Assembly (NCBI RefSeq): GCF_050306235.1
Contig: NZ_JBLWFH010000014.1
Location: 36,157-100,156 of the forward strand
Length of the DNA: 64,000 nucleotides
Source: Glaciecola sp947496235
GTDB lineage: Bacteria; Pseudomonadota; Gammaproteobacteria; Enterobacterales; Alteromonadaceae
Direction: 5' to 3'
Shown one piece after another: positions 36,913 through 46,359 of this stretch (positions are counted from its first letter, which is position 1; every line of letters starts with the position of its first letter). Below the pieces are notes generated by a model, which was given only the letters and a program-made list of their open reading frames with translations, was not told the origin of the DNA and did not search any database. Position numbers and translations under genes: made by a program.

Positions 36913-37638
36913 ATGAAGTTCGATAAAGCAGTGAGTTTAGGCCTAAATTGCCAATGTAGGTATAATATTTCCAGAATTCTTTTAAATCGGACTAAGCTCA
37001 AAAAAGACAATGTTAGTACAAAAGACCCATATGATTATGGTACCCACTTTTTTGATTGGAGTGTTAGCCCCCTAGATTCAGTTATTAAAATCCTGAATAG
37101 TGACTTTCAAAATACCTTTATGTTGGAAAATTTAAAACTGGTTCCATTAAATGAGAATGAGCAAACAGTGTTAGATCAAGGCTCTGGTTGTGAATATCCT
37201 CACATATTTGAAAAAACAAAGTTTGGTAATTGTTCTCGGAAAGATTTGGAACGGGATTTCGAAAAAGCTAAGCAAAAAATAGATCCCCTAGTTGATAAAA
37301 CCAAAGCTCTCTTATCTTCAAATGAAAGAGCTTTATTTGTAGTAACGGGAAACAGCAAAGCCCAAGATTTACTCAATTTAAACTCAGCGATAGAAAATTA
37401 TCGCGATTCAAACTATATGATCTTACATACGACTTGGAAGAACAAATTCGGTTTCGAAGATTCATTCAGGGTTGAAAATGAAAGATTTATTGTAAAACCT
37501 ATAACGCATACGCCATACCCCGGAGACTTTAATTCATGGGATGAAGCCTTCTCCGATATTGATTTAGAATTGCCGTTGGATAAAAATCCACTTCGGGTAA
37601 CTCTTGCATGGCTAAGAAAAATAGCCCTCAGGGGGTGA
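36913..37638 (+). CDS. DUF1796 putative papain-like cysteine peptidase
   Basis: A 241-residue protein that begins with KAVSLGLNCQCRYNI, has FFDWSVSPLDSVIKIL near residues 48-63 and a later LHTTWKNKFGFED: the pattern of DUF1796, annotated as putative papain-like cysteine peptidase and usually found in surface-polysaccharide loci. Cys13 or Cys15 would be the candidate nucleophile. Its biochemical role is unproven. It is low in GC relative to the flanking genes, like the rest of the island. Confidence 0.75.
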   Translation: MKFDKAVSLGLNCQCRYNISRILLNRTKLKKDNVSTKDPYDYGTHFFDWSVSPLDSVIKILNSDFQNTFMLENLKLVPLNENEQTVLDQGSGCEYPHIFEKTKFGNCSRKDLERDFEKAKQKIDPLVDKTKALLSSNERALFVVTGNSKAQDLLNLNSAIENYRDSNYMILHTTWKNKFGFEDSFRVENERFIVKPITHTPYPGDFNSWDEAFSDIDLELPLDKNPLRVTLAWLRKIALRG

Positions 37639-37757
37639 GTTTATCTTAACCAATTTGTTAAGTGTTTTATTACATAAAAATATTTAGGTTTTAGTCCTAT
37701 TGTATTAAAGTCTGTTAACACGAAGCTAACGTTTTTAAAGAGAGGTTTGCTGTACAA

Positions 37758-38735
37758 ATGAAAGCTATTTTACATATAGGGCTACCGAAAACAGGGACTA
37801 GTTCAATCCAGTCATTTTGTTGCAGATATTATGATTATTTGCAGGAAAATAAGATTCTTTACCCTAAAACAGGGATGCAGGGACAAGCTCATCATCTATT
37901 CGCTAGAGCTGTCTGCATGCCTGAGAAAAAGATGACCATGAACTGGATAAGAGAAGCGGATGTAAAAAGGCTGATTGAAGATTTGGTTGAAGAAGTTTCG
38001 AATTCTTCACCCGACACTGTACTGCTAAGCTCAGAGGCATACGGAGATGTGAGTATATTATCCGAACTGGTTAATAAGTTAAAGGAAACTAATTTATTCC
38101 ATAACTTTAGCGTAGTAGTTTATCTACGAAGACAAGATGAATATCTCGAGGCTAAATATTCAACCGATAGGCGCGCCGCACTCACTTCAGTAGCACCAGA
38201 AGAATATTTCAAACAACATAATGGAGACGTGGAATATTTATGGCTACTCGATCAATTAGAGGCGATTTTCGGCCTACAAAACGTTAAAGTAGGGATATTT
38301 GAAAAAACAAGTGGCGGCAAAAATTTACTCGAAGAGTTTTTTGAAGACAAGATAAATATTCCGATTAAGACAGACTTTGATACCAATATTACAGTGAATA
38401 CTCGCCTTACCAGAGACGCGCTAACTTTCTTAGAAAAAATTCGTGAAATGGAATACTTCGATCAGATTTCAAATGAATTGATTCACATTTTAGAAGACTG
38501 GTCATCTAATCAAGTAGAAAGGTTCAAATATTTTAGTTCCTACGATTTAAGAAAAAGCGTGCTCGATTCACAAGCTGAAAATAATGCAACAATTGCCAAA
38601 AAGTTTCTGGGCAGAGAAAATGGCGTTTTATTTCAAAATTCAGATATATCTCCTGAGTGGGAAGAATATAAAGGTCTTACTAAAGAGAAATTTCAATCCA
38701 TAATAAAGTATCTTAATGAAAAGTATTTCACCTAG
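37758..38735 (+). CDS. sulfotransferase-like protein
   Basis: A 325-residue cytoplasmic protein starting AILHIGLPKTGTSSIQ, where PKTGTSS (10-16) is the PAPS 5'-phosphosulfate loop, followed by VVVYLRRQDEYLEAKYS near 120-135, which fits the 3'-phosphate-binding segment. It would transfer sulfate from PAPS to a surface glycan. Its stop overlaps that of the convergent nucleotidyltransferase gene by 4 bp. The acceptor is not known. Confidence 0.78.
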   Translation: MKAILHIGLPKTGTSSIQSFCCRYYDYLQENKILYPKTGMQGQAHHLFARAVCMPEKKMTMNWIREADVKRLIEDLVEEVSNSSPDTVLLSSEAYGDVSILSELVNKLKETNLFHNFSVVVYLRRQDEYLEAKYSTDRRAALTSVAPEEYFKQHNGDVEYLWLLDQLEAIFGLQNVKVGIFEKTSGGKNLLEEFFEDKINIPIKTDFDTNITVNTRLTRDALTFLEKIREMEYFDQISNELIHILEDWSSNQVERFKYFSSYDLRKSVLDSQAENNATIAKKFLGRENGVLFQNSDISPEWEEYKGLTKEKFQSIIKYLNEKYFT

Positions 38736-39478
38736 CTTTCTAAAACTTGCATATATTCAGATGGAGTTCCACAAAAAACAATTTGTTCACGAGGAATAAC
38801 CGTGAACCTCACATCAGCGCCTGCCTTAATAATATAGTTATACATTGGCGCTATATAATACTCTTGAGCGTCCAACTTTTCCAAAGGGGTTTGTTTCATC
38901 TCATTAAAAGCATTAACAAACAAACTACATGACCCCCAATAATACAAACCGGTGCAACAAAATTCACTAATCTCCCTTTTCTCAGCTGTAAGTTTTACTT
39001 TATTTTCTGTTTTATCATAGGGTAAAACGTTACTCCAATTTTTCCCGCTGCCGATAAATGTTTCTAAATAACCGTCTATTTCATCAAGATTGAAGTCATC
39101 AGGAAAAGTATACCCAAGTCTAAATGTATCAATGTTAAATATTAACAAACCGGTTTCAAAGCTTTCCTCAATCGCATTTATTCCTTTTATTACAGTCTCC
39201 GCCTGACCTTTAGTTGCCGTTTCTAATATCACTACCTTATAGTTAAAAATACCAAGTTTTTTACATTTGTCATGAATGAATTTAGGAGTTTCAAATACAT
39301 CCAAACATATAAATAAGAACTCGCACAACCGAAAGTATTTTTCGAAACTCAACAATGACAGTTCAAATACAGTTTTACCTTTAGCTTCTAACATATACTT
39401 CGGAATTTTATATCCGGCTTTAGTGAAACGAGACGATAAACCGGCCATAGGGATAACTATTTTTGTATTATTGTTCAT
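38732..39478 (-). CDS. sugar-phosphate/alkyl-phosphate nucleotidyltransferase
   Basis: A 248-residue enzyme of the NTP-transferase fold: VIPMAGLSSRFTKAGYKIPKYM at the N-terminus with the Gly-rich loop and Lys27, a central IFNIDTF metal-binding stretch and SEFCCTGLYYWG. It activates a phosphorylated sugar or alcohol with CTP/UTP/GTP. It overlaps the stop side of the upstream fusion gene by 4 bp, and with the kinase and phosphatase genes suggests synthesis of one nucleotide-activated precursor for the glycan. Confidence 0.8.
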   Translation of the reverse strand: MNNNTKIVIPMAGLSSRFTKAGYKIPKYMLEAKGKTVFELSLLSFEKYFRLCEFLFICLDVFETPKFIHDKCKKLGIFNYKVVILETATKGQAETVIKGINAIEESFETGLLIFNIDTFRLGYTFPDDFNLDEIDGYLETFIGSGKNWSNVLPYDKTENKVKLTAEKREISEFCCTGLYYWGSCSLFVNAFNEMKQTPLEKLDAQEYYIAPMYNYIIKAGADVRFTVIPREQIVFCGTPSEYMQVLES

Positions 39479-41091
39479 AATTCCTGCAATTTAAAATAGA
39501 GCCTCAACGCATTTGCTATCATTGCTTGCTGGCGTTCTTTGTAATCGAAGTGAAGAGGCAACATCGAAAGAAAAAGGTGAATGGTTATGGAAAGTATTTC
39601 TTTATGACGGTTATCCGCGTTAATAAGAAAAATTTCATTAAACAATTTTTCAACTTGCGATTGGTTTTCATTGGTAAGTAATTTAAAAGTATACTGCTTT
39701 GTTTGTTTATCAAAACTATTTTGAAATCTACCTGAAATTATTAGATCATAACCACCAAATACTGAATGGTATAATTTTGCAATATCGTATCTGGTGTCCC
39801 CATATATCGTAAACTGAGAATTACTATCCATTCCTCTAGGATCAATCAGCTTAAGTCGTCTGGCTCTGCTATCATAAAGTATATTGCTAAAACAAAAATC
39901 TCCGTGAATTATACCAACTTTCTCTTGGGTAATTTCAGTTATATATTTTGAAGACTCATGCATAATTTCATTTAATGATACCTTTACATTTGGCTTACAT
40001 ACCAGGCCAAATTTCTCATCAAGATCGAAATTTTCCATTTCAGCAAATTGTGCTAACCTCTTTTTTGTCTTGTCCATATAAATCAGGTTAGAAATAGAAA
40101 CAACCTTATCTAGTTCTTCACCTGACGGTTTATATGATTTAAATTGGTCTAAAATATTTGCTGCGGCTGAAAAAATTTGACGCCAGTCGCCATCAGCCAA
40201 CTGTCCAAATACAAAAAGATCGTTCAGAGGTAATAAATATAAAAACTCTAGCTGATATCCACAATATTCGTTATTTTCTTTAATCTCACCCAAAAATTGA
40301 GGCGTATGTAATTTTAAATATTTTGGTAAAGCTTCAAACCAACTAGATTCAGCATACATTTTTTTTGAGTTTGAACTTCGCTTATCGACAACAAGGCTCG
40401 TTATCTTCATTTCGTTGAAAGCGCGTTGAGTTGTCATTTCGCTTCTTGAGCGAAAAAAACTATTGAGATGCCCGAAGTCGAACCAATCACCTTTGCTAAT
40501 TAACGTAAGGGTTCGGAAGCTATTATAATACTCTAAAGCTTTGATGAAATTACCATTATTCTCAAGAATACCTTTCATCAAAAGATGAGGTTCCGAAAAT
40601 GAGAAGAATCCAGAAACAACAAGGTCGCTGTCACTGGCTCTAACATTTTTAAATTTGGCCGAAATATCCGAACCGTTAGCCAATTTTGCGCGGATATAAG
40701 AACCGGTGTTCTTGTGCACGCTTATACTATCTGGTGGGTGATGGTTAAAATCAAAATCTTGAGAAAAAAGGGTATCACCATGCAATATCGTTAACGTATC
40801 ATGAGATTTACCAGTAGAGTTCCAACTATACAGAATAGATTCACCCAGTGATATTTTACTTGGCACTCTTAAAATAGAAATGTCTAAATTTTCTAGCTCG
40901 CTCACGTCGGCATCGGGCACTACATAGTCTTTTGGTAACGATATGTATTTATTACTTTTAGACGATGCTATTAAATCAGCTTGCAACTCATAAAGTCTTT
41001 TGTTCGCTATAGGTAAAAAAGCGGGAGGTAATAGACCAACTTCACTAGCAAACTCTTGTGAAATGTAAGCGCCAGAGGTTAATAAGATCAT
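39475..41091 (-). CDS. nucleotidyltransferase-like / APH-type kinase fusion
   Basis: A 538-residue two-domain protein. Residues 1-200 resemble an NTP-transferase (LPPAFLPIANKRLYELQ, ILHGDTLFSQDFD), though the N-terminal loop is altered to LLTSGAYISQEF, so this half may be inactive or regulatory. Residues of about 290-530 are an aminoglycoside/choline-kinase-type phosphotransferase, with catalytic HGDFCFSN (His396, Asp398, Asn403) and LIDPRG. The arrangement recalls LicA/LicC-like activation of small alcohols, here fused. It overlaps the genes on both sides by 4 bp. Confidence 0.75.
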   Translation of the reverse strand: MILLTSGAYISQEFASEVGLLPPAFLPIANKRLYELQADLIASSKSNKYISLPKDYVVPDADVSELENLDISILRVPSKISLGESILYSWNSTGKSHDTLTILHGDTLFSQDFDFNHHPPDSISVHKNTGSYIRAKLANGSDISAKFKNVRASDSDLVVSGFFSFSEPHLLMKGILENNGNFIKALEYYNSFRTLTLISKGDWFDFGHLNSFFRSRSEMTTQRAFNEMKITSLVVDKRSSNSKKMYAESSWFEALPKYLKLHTPQFLGEIKENNEYCGYQLEFLYLLPLNDLFVFGQLADGDWRQIFSAAANILDQFKSYKPSGEELDKVVSISNLIYMDKTKKRLAQFAEMENFDLDEKFGLVCKPNVKVSLNEIMHESSKYITEITQEKVGIIHGDFCFSNILYDSRARRLKLIDPRGMDSNSQFTIYGDTRYDIAKLYHSVFGGYDLIISGRFQNSFDKQTKQYTFKLLTNENQSQVEKLFNEIFLINADNRHKEILSITIHLFLSMLPLHFDYKERQQAMIANALRLYFKLQEL

Positions 41092-41483
41092 TTAGTTTGT
41101 CCGTTTGCTATTTCCGTTTCTCTTTTGAGCAAATCCTCTATTTCTTCATAAGTCAGATTAGCAAATTCTGAGGGCCTGATAGCTCTGTCATCTATGTAAA
41201 ATCCTTCGAAACCGCACCAGGGTTTACCAACGACAATACCATCGTAGGGTATTTGTTTTTCTTCTAGCCAATTAATAATTATAGGGAGCGTATTTGCGTT
41301 TATTTTTGAAATATCTCCCTCGTAGGTTCTCATATTCCGACTAGTAAATATTGTAATATTGAAACCTTTCTGCTTGTATTCTAACAGTTTAGTTTTAACA
41401 CTTTCATTCACCTCTTTTTTTTCATAGGGCAAATCTGACTCAAGTGTTAGAGTGCTATCTAAATCAATAACTATATTTTTCAT
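41088..41483 (-). CDS. HAD-family capsule-type phosphatase
   Basis: A 131-residue protein with DLDSTLT (Asp7, Asp9) as the HAD motif I, TIFTSRNMRT as motif II, and FYIDDRAIRP as motif IV. This small capless HAD type is typically annotated as capsule biosynthesis phosphatase. With the kinase/nucleotidyltransferase genes it probably prepares a phosphorylated precursor. The gene overlaps the next one by 4 bp. Confidence 0.82.
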   Translation of the reverse strand: MKNIVIDLDSTLTLESDLPYEKKEVNESVKTKLLEYKQKGFNITIFTSRNMRTYEGDISKINANTLPIIINWLEEKQIPYDGIVVGKPWCGFEGFYIDDRAIRPSEFANLTYEEIEDLLKRETEIANGQTK

Positions 41484-41491
41484 CTGTTGGC

Positions 41492-42529
41492 CTAATAGAA
41501 CGTATTTAAACTGGTTTTGAAAGCTTCTACATTAATCTCGTATGGGACATTGCCGTTCTTACTAGTTTCATCACTTATAGTAATATCTTCAAACACACCA
41601 ACTTGTTTTAAGTTTGGGCATAATGCCTGTGCTAGATCGACGAACCAATCGGCATGGCCAAAAGCATATTTGTGAGATATTACTATTAAGTATTCTAATT
41701 TGCGGGCAAAAAGAATATTCATTACATTCGCACCGATAGGTGTAATTATAACTTTTGCATCCTTTAAAACGGAGGCTTTTTCACCAATAGATAGACCTTC
41801 AAAATATTTATCGACAAATTCGTATTCGCGGAGCTCTTCAACAAATTTTGTTTGATTTAACATTATTCTGGCTGCTCCTGAATTACTAGGGTCTATTTTT
41901 CGACCAAGGTATATTAATTCGTCAGAAGAGGTGTCATCGCTAATATTTCTTGTCGCTTTGTCTATGAGTAAATTAAGAGCATTAATCGTTATTGTATGAA
42001 GGGGGTTCAGATTCCGAGTAAAAAGTCGCGGGTAAATAGCCAAGCTTTGTATTTCGACCGGATTTTGCTCGTCAACAGTTATGAACTCAAAATCAGGATA
42101 AAGTAATGTTAAAATCTCTCTAACAAAAGGCGCTTTTGAGATTAGTATTGGTATATCAATTGTGAAGTTAATATCAAACAGGTGAAGTCTGGGTAAAGTT
42201 TCTATTAAAAAGTGTTGATAGTTAGCATCGTAGCTATGGGTTAATACTAACGCTTGATCTAATTTTCTGCTGGCTTTTAAAGGACCGTTTAATAAACTCT
42301 CTGTCCAAGTTCGCTGTAGATTTTCATTAGGATAGATTTCAAAAACAGTCGTTTTTTCAATTAACTGATTTTCCTGTAATAAACCATGATGAGTAGAGAC
42401 TACATTACTATAAGTGATGATAGATACTTCATCATAAGGAATTTTTCCAGGGGCCGTTAATCCTCGAATAGGCAGTATAGTATCTGGCTTTAAACTAGAT
42501 GCTGTTCTTTTGTTTTTATATATTTCCAT
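41492..42529 (-). CDS. GT61 family glycosyltransferase
   Basis: A 345-residue protein whose C-terminal half has the GT61 (DUF563) pattern: YLGRKIDPSNSGAARIMLNQ, EYEFVDKYFEGLSIGEKASVLKDAKVIITPIGANVMN split over two segments near 205-275. The family transfers xylose, arabinose, GlcNAc or other sugars. It is 8 bp upstream of the HAD gene in the same minus-strand operon. The sugar is not known. Confidence 0.82.
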   Translation of the reverse strand: MEIYKNKRTASSLKPDTILPIRGLTAPGKIPYDEVSIITYSNVVSTHHGLLQENQLIEKTTVFEIYPNENLQRTWTESLLNGPLKASRKLDQALVLTHSYDANYQHFLIETLPRLHLFDINFTIDIPILISKAPFVREILTLLYPDFEFITVDEQNPVEIQSLAIYPRLFTRNLNPLHTITINALNLLIDKATRNISDDTSSDELIYLGRKIDPSNSGAARIMLNQTKFVEELREYEFVDKYFEGLSIGEKASVLKDAKVIITPIGANVMNILFARKLEYLIVISHKYAFGHADWFVDLAQALCPNLKQVGVFEDITISDETSKNGNVPYEINVEAFKTSLNTFY

Positions 42530-42610
42530 TTAATATGCTTCTTTTAATTCTGCCTGTAATTTGAACTAAGAATCGATCCAAAATACAAAAATAAAGGTGT
42601 CATTAATTTA

Positions 42611-45499
42611 TTAATGGTTAGCAGATTTTAGTAATCTCATCAATACCATTGACAATTCAATTACAAAAGAGTCTATCGATAATTCAGCCTCTTTTTCTGA
42701 ATGGTGCTCTGCCACCATAAGATTCAATCCATCAATACTGAGAAGCCTATTTATCAATGACTCTGCTTCATCAGTTGAATCGTAAAACAAAGGATAGTCT
42801 GCACCTAGGTAGCTCTCGAATCCCGGATGTCGATTGATAACCAGCTTTGTACCTGCTGAAATACACTCGCTTATGAGATTACTCCCTGCTGGCTGGATAT
42901 AGTGATTGAACACAATTCCATGTGAAAGAATATCTTGATATTCATCGTTGCTTGCGTTGTACATATCTGCAACGTAATGCTCAATTTCTAAAAGACCATT
43001 TTCAGCGAGTTCACGATTAACTACGTCATTGATAAAATAATCTCGATCCAAATTCCCAGGTATCAATAGAACTTTTTTATCTTTTGGTAAGTCAAGTTTG
43101 GCAAATTCAGAAAAAGAACGTAAATGCCAACCAACATGATATACCTTTCCTTCTGCTGTTGTTCCCGATTCACTTGCGTCGGTGCGTTGAATCGGAATAT
43201 TTGGGTGGAATAGTGTGACGATAGGTACAGACACATTCCGTTGATCCAACTCTCTTTTTAAATAGTCTGCGTTTTCTTGGCTTAAAACAATTAATCCTTT
43301 ACACAACTTTAGACTTTCTAAAAACCTTGGTTCTTCTATAAGGCAATCCAAATTTTGTGCTTTGTGATCAAAAGATGAGCTCTTATGCGGAGTTGTATGA
43401 ATAAACGCGATCCATGGTTTGTCAAACACGAATTGATGTTGTGGATCTAATGGGTTCCAAAAAAAAGTTCTTTCAACAAATAAGTCTAAATAAATACCTT
43501 CAGGGTTATGATTTAACTTTTCATGAACATTATCTCTAACCCAGTTCCAACCCAATAAATGATGATCACCATAAGTACCATCGTTTAGCGATAAATCGAA
43601 AGCGTTAGAAACCGCTAACTGCTTTAGATCATAAGATCCGTATTGCAATGCTAACTGAAGTAATTTTCTATAATTACTATCTTGGCGCATATGCGCTTGA
43701 GTATCAGAGAGGTAAAACAGCGCTGAATAATTATTTTGTTTAAACGTAAATCCTTGTCTCGATGCCTCCAACCAAAATACTAAATCAGTAAAAGCGCCGT
43801 ATTTTTCTTCTTCAAAGTAACCGATAATATTATGTAATTCACGCCTCCACATAGCGGAAGCGTTTGGAACACAAAAAGAAGCAATTCTATTGCCATCTAT
43901 AATTTGGAACATATTTTCATGGTTGTAGTAGCCCGCGTCTAAGTTGTGCCATGACACTTTGTTGTTCTTAAAATCATATTTCTGAATTACATCGAACCAC
44001 TTCTCAAATTCCTTCCCGCCTTGCTTTTGCTTAATATAATCATCATAGCTATTAATGCTTCTATCACTAAAAGGAACCGTGATTGGACTTGACACATCAC
44101 ATAAGTTAGCCTTTAGATTGAAAAGGCAACTAGACATCCAATTTTTCCCTCTAATATCGTCGACATTCAAATTAGCTATAAACTTTGAGCGAATTTTTTT
44201 GATGACAATGTTCCAACATTCGTATAACCCAGGGTCTTTTAAAACAGGCAAGTAGTAAACTGTATCGTAATTTTTAGCAAGAGTTTGCAGGCCTAGCGAC
44301 GTTTCTTTCGAGTGACTTCCTACAACATCCATTAAAATTATGGTTGGTGGTTGTTTGCAAGTCATAATATCTCTGACGTCGTCAGTGAATCTTTGTATAT
44401 AATCACCAGCTCTGAAAATACTAGAAAATAGAGTTACCTCTGTTTTCACAGTACTGTTAATGCATTCAGGAATAAACTCTTCAAACAATGAAATCGGAAC
44501 TATTGATTGGTATTCAACCCTAAACTGGTTTTTGCTCAAGGTTTCGTCCATTAATTTCCAATTTATTTGATTGTCATCATGCTCATGACTGGTATCTGCA
44601 CTACCATTATCTATAAAAATCTCGTCCTGATCGCGCTTTAGTGAAATATGCTCATATTGGGCTGATGCTTTAATAGAGCGAATAAGAAAATCAATATCAT
44701 CCATACCCATCCCAGCAAAATTCTCATTGTAGCCATTCACTTCTTCAAAAAGAGCTCTACTTTTACCAATCCTTCCACAGCTTCCGTCCCAAGAGAGTGG
44801 GATATTATGATATACATTGTCCTCAAACAAATTATAAGATTCCCAGTCCTTATGCTTCATTGGAGAAGCACCGGTAGTTTGATGTACAAGAGAATATTTA
44901 TTATTTAGATTAGCATAGAAATTTTGTAGATCTTCTTCGTTGATATAGTTATCAGCGTCCAGTGAAATTATATATTCGCCCGTAGATAATCTAGCTGCTG
45001 CATTTTTTGCAGGGGCCATATGAAATTTAGTCCATGGCTTTTTGATCCTAAAATATTTCAATTTTCCACTTAAAATATCAAATGAAAAATGTTCATCAAT
45101 AAACTTCGCTATTTGCGCCGAATCGCTGCCGCCAAAATCAACTACGACCAGTTCTGAAAGTTCACAATTTCTTAATGTAGCTAAGTTTGTTGGTAGAGTT
45201 TGTTTCAATTGCCAAAAACGATTAAATACAGAGGTAACAAAAGAATATTTAAAGCAATTGCTTGAAAAAATACTGGAAACAGGCGTATTTTTTAATTTAT
45301 TGTCGGGTTTAAAGACACCCTTCTTTCTGCTTATCAACTTTTCTAAACTTTCGACAAGCTGTCCTCTACCTAGGTTATCGTCCCCAATATTTTGCTTACA
45401 ATTTGCTAATATCCTTTTACATTCGTTGTAATTCTTTTCAGCTAACGCATTCCTCACGTCATTCATCTGTTCCCAGAATTGGGTAATATTTTTATCCAT
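42611..45499 (-). CDS. multidomain glycosyltransferase (two GT2 plus GT4-like)
   Basis: A 962-residue protein. Residues of about 85-310 form a GT2 domain (FVTSVFNRFWQLKQTL, VVVDFGGSDS, ISLDADN as the DxD-type motif, then a galactosyltransferase-like GMGMDDIDFLIRS). About 350-620 is a second GT2-like domain (VTLFSSIFRAGDYIQRF). About 640-950 looks like a GT-B fold (FIHTTPHKSSSF, GLIVLSQENADYL). It could add more than one sugar per repeat unit. It is the first gene of the minus-strand part of the island. Confidence 0.78.
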   Translation of the reverse strand: MDKNITQFWEQMNDVRNALAEKNYNECKRILANCKQNIGDDNLGRGQLVESLEKLISRKKGVFKPDNKLKNTPVSSIFSSNCFKYSFVTSVFNRFWQLKQTLPTNLATLRNCELSELVVVDFGGSDSAQIAKFIDEHFSFDILSGKLKYFRIKKPWTKFHMAPAKNAAARLSTGEYIISLDADNYINEEDLQNFYANLNNKYSLVHQTTGASPMKHKDWESYNLFEDNVYHNIPLSWDGSCGRIGKSRALFEEVNGYNENFAGMGMDDIDFLIRSIKASAQYEHISLKRDQDEIFIDNGSADTSHEHDDNQINWKLMDETLSKNQFRVEYQSIVPISLFEEFIPECINSTVKTEVTLFSSIFRAGDYIQRFTDDVRDIMTCKQPPTIILMDVVGSHSKETSLGLQTLAKNYDTVYYLPVLKDPGLYECWNIVIKKIRSKFIANLNVDDIRGKNWMSSCLFNLKANLCDVSSPITVPFSDRSINSYDDYIKQKQGGKEFEKWFDVIQKYDFKNNKVSWHNLDAGYYNHENMFQIIDGNRIASFCVPNASAMWRRELHNIIGYFEEEKYGAFTDLVFWLEASRQGFTFKQNNYSALFYLSDTQAHMRQDSNYRKLLQLALQYGSYDLKQLAVSNAFDLSLNDGTYGDHHLLGWNWVRDNVHEKLNHNPEGIYLDLFVERTFFWNPLDPQHQFVFDKPWIAFIHTTPHKSSSFDHKAQNLDCLIEEPRFLESLKLCKGLIVLSQENADYLKRELDQRNVSVPIVTLFHPNIPIQRTDASESGTTAEGKVYHVGWHLRSFSEFAKLDLPKDKKVLLIPGNLDRDYFINDVVNRELAENGLLEIEHYVADMYNASNDEYQDILSHGIVFNHYIQPAGSNLISECISAGTKLVINRHPGFESYLGADYPLFYDSTDEAESLINRLLSIDGLNLMVAEHHSEKEAELSIDSFVIELSMVLMRLLKSANH

Positions 45500-45891
45500 G
45501 ACAAATCTTATTTATTATTCTTAATACAATTTAGGAAATTATTAAAATTATTTATGTTCAGCAGTGCGAACTGGATTTCATACTTCTATTTCATTTTAAA
45601 TTAAATGGAGTAGTCCGACCTTACATATAGCTCATATATTTTATCAAATACAAAATTTAACACATTTTAATTAGCCTTTTATAGATTTTTAAAATGTAAA
45701 ACAGTCAAATTTTTAAGTAGTTGGACTTTGCTTTACGAGCTGAAAAGAAACGCAGTATTAACTCGGCTAAAAATCTAATCGGTTAAAAAGTTAACTCAAC
45801 TTAAAGTAATGATAAAACTTGTCTAGAATTTACAAATAATTCCAAAATATAAACCTGATTATACTGTATTTACGCATCTAGCGAGCTACTG
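45500..45891. other. 392-bp AT-rich gap at island edge
   Basis: Very AT-rich, with no ORF or clear repeat. It should include the promoter of the minus-strand glycosyltransferase operon and the left edge of the truncated sulP copy. Confidence 0.4.
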
Positions 45892-46165
45892 AGTTTCACC
45901 GTTGGTAGAGGATTAAAAAAAGTTTGAACCCTTTAAAACCCATCAGGTTGTGCTAATTGATGTACAAGATGCTTCCTTGTTAGGAATTTCGACTGGTATT
46001 GTTTTAGAAGGTTTAATTCGCTACGCCCTAGAAAATGACGCCCAAGTAAAGCTCATAGGTGTTGAAGGACAAACAGGCGCTGAGTTAAAAAGGCTGGGCA
46101 TCATTACACTTGTTGGAACCAACAACTGTTTTACTACGTTGAATAACGCGTTAGAACAAAGCTAG
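45892..46165 (+). pseudogene. truncated, frameshifted sulP 3' copy
   Basis: Homologous to the last 276 bp of sulP (36122-36397) up to the stop codon. Relative to that copy two bases are missing near 45915-45922, just before the GTTTGAACCC shared by both, which breaks the frame. The remaining STAS segment reads LIDVQDASLLGISTGIVLEG over 71 codons but lacks the transporter domain and a proper start. It is a relic of a second or foreign sulP. Confidence 0.85.
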
Positions 46166-46359
46166 CGGGTGAGGTTTCCAGTTACACCGTGGATAACGAA
46201 TATCTGCCGCTATTCCTTGTAAACTAAGGGTATTGCTTAATATCTTGGAAGGTGAGTAGACTAGTTTCAATTTTATTCATAGTCCTAAAATGATATCGTA
46301 TAAATCCTTGCCGCTGAGGCACTTTGTTTTAGTTTTCATTGTATTCAGGGACGGTATAA

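Noticed and set aside
37645..37662. CTTAAC/GTTAAG hairpin after the DUF1796 gene as terminator
   Set aside because: Only six A/T-rich base pairs and an interrupted T run; too weak to list.
45950..46165. A genuine small STAS-domain protein
   Set aside because: It is collinear with the end of sulP up to the stop, with a two-base deletion just upstream and no independent start signal, so it is a relic.
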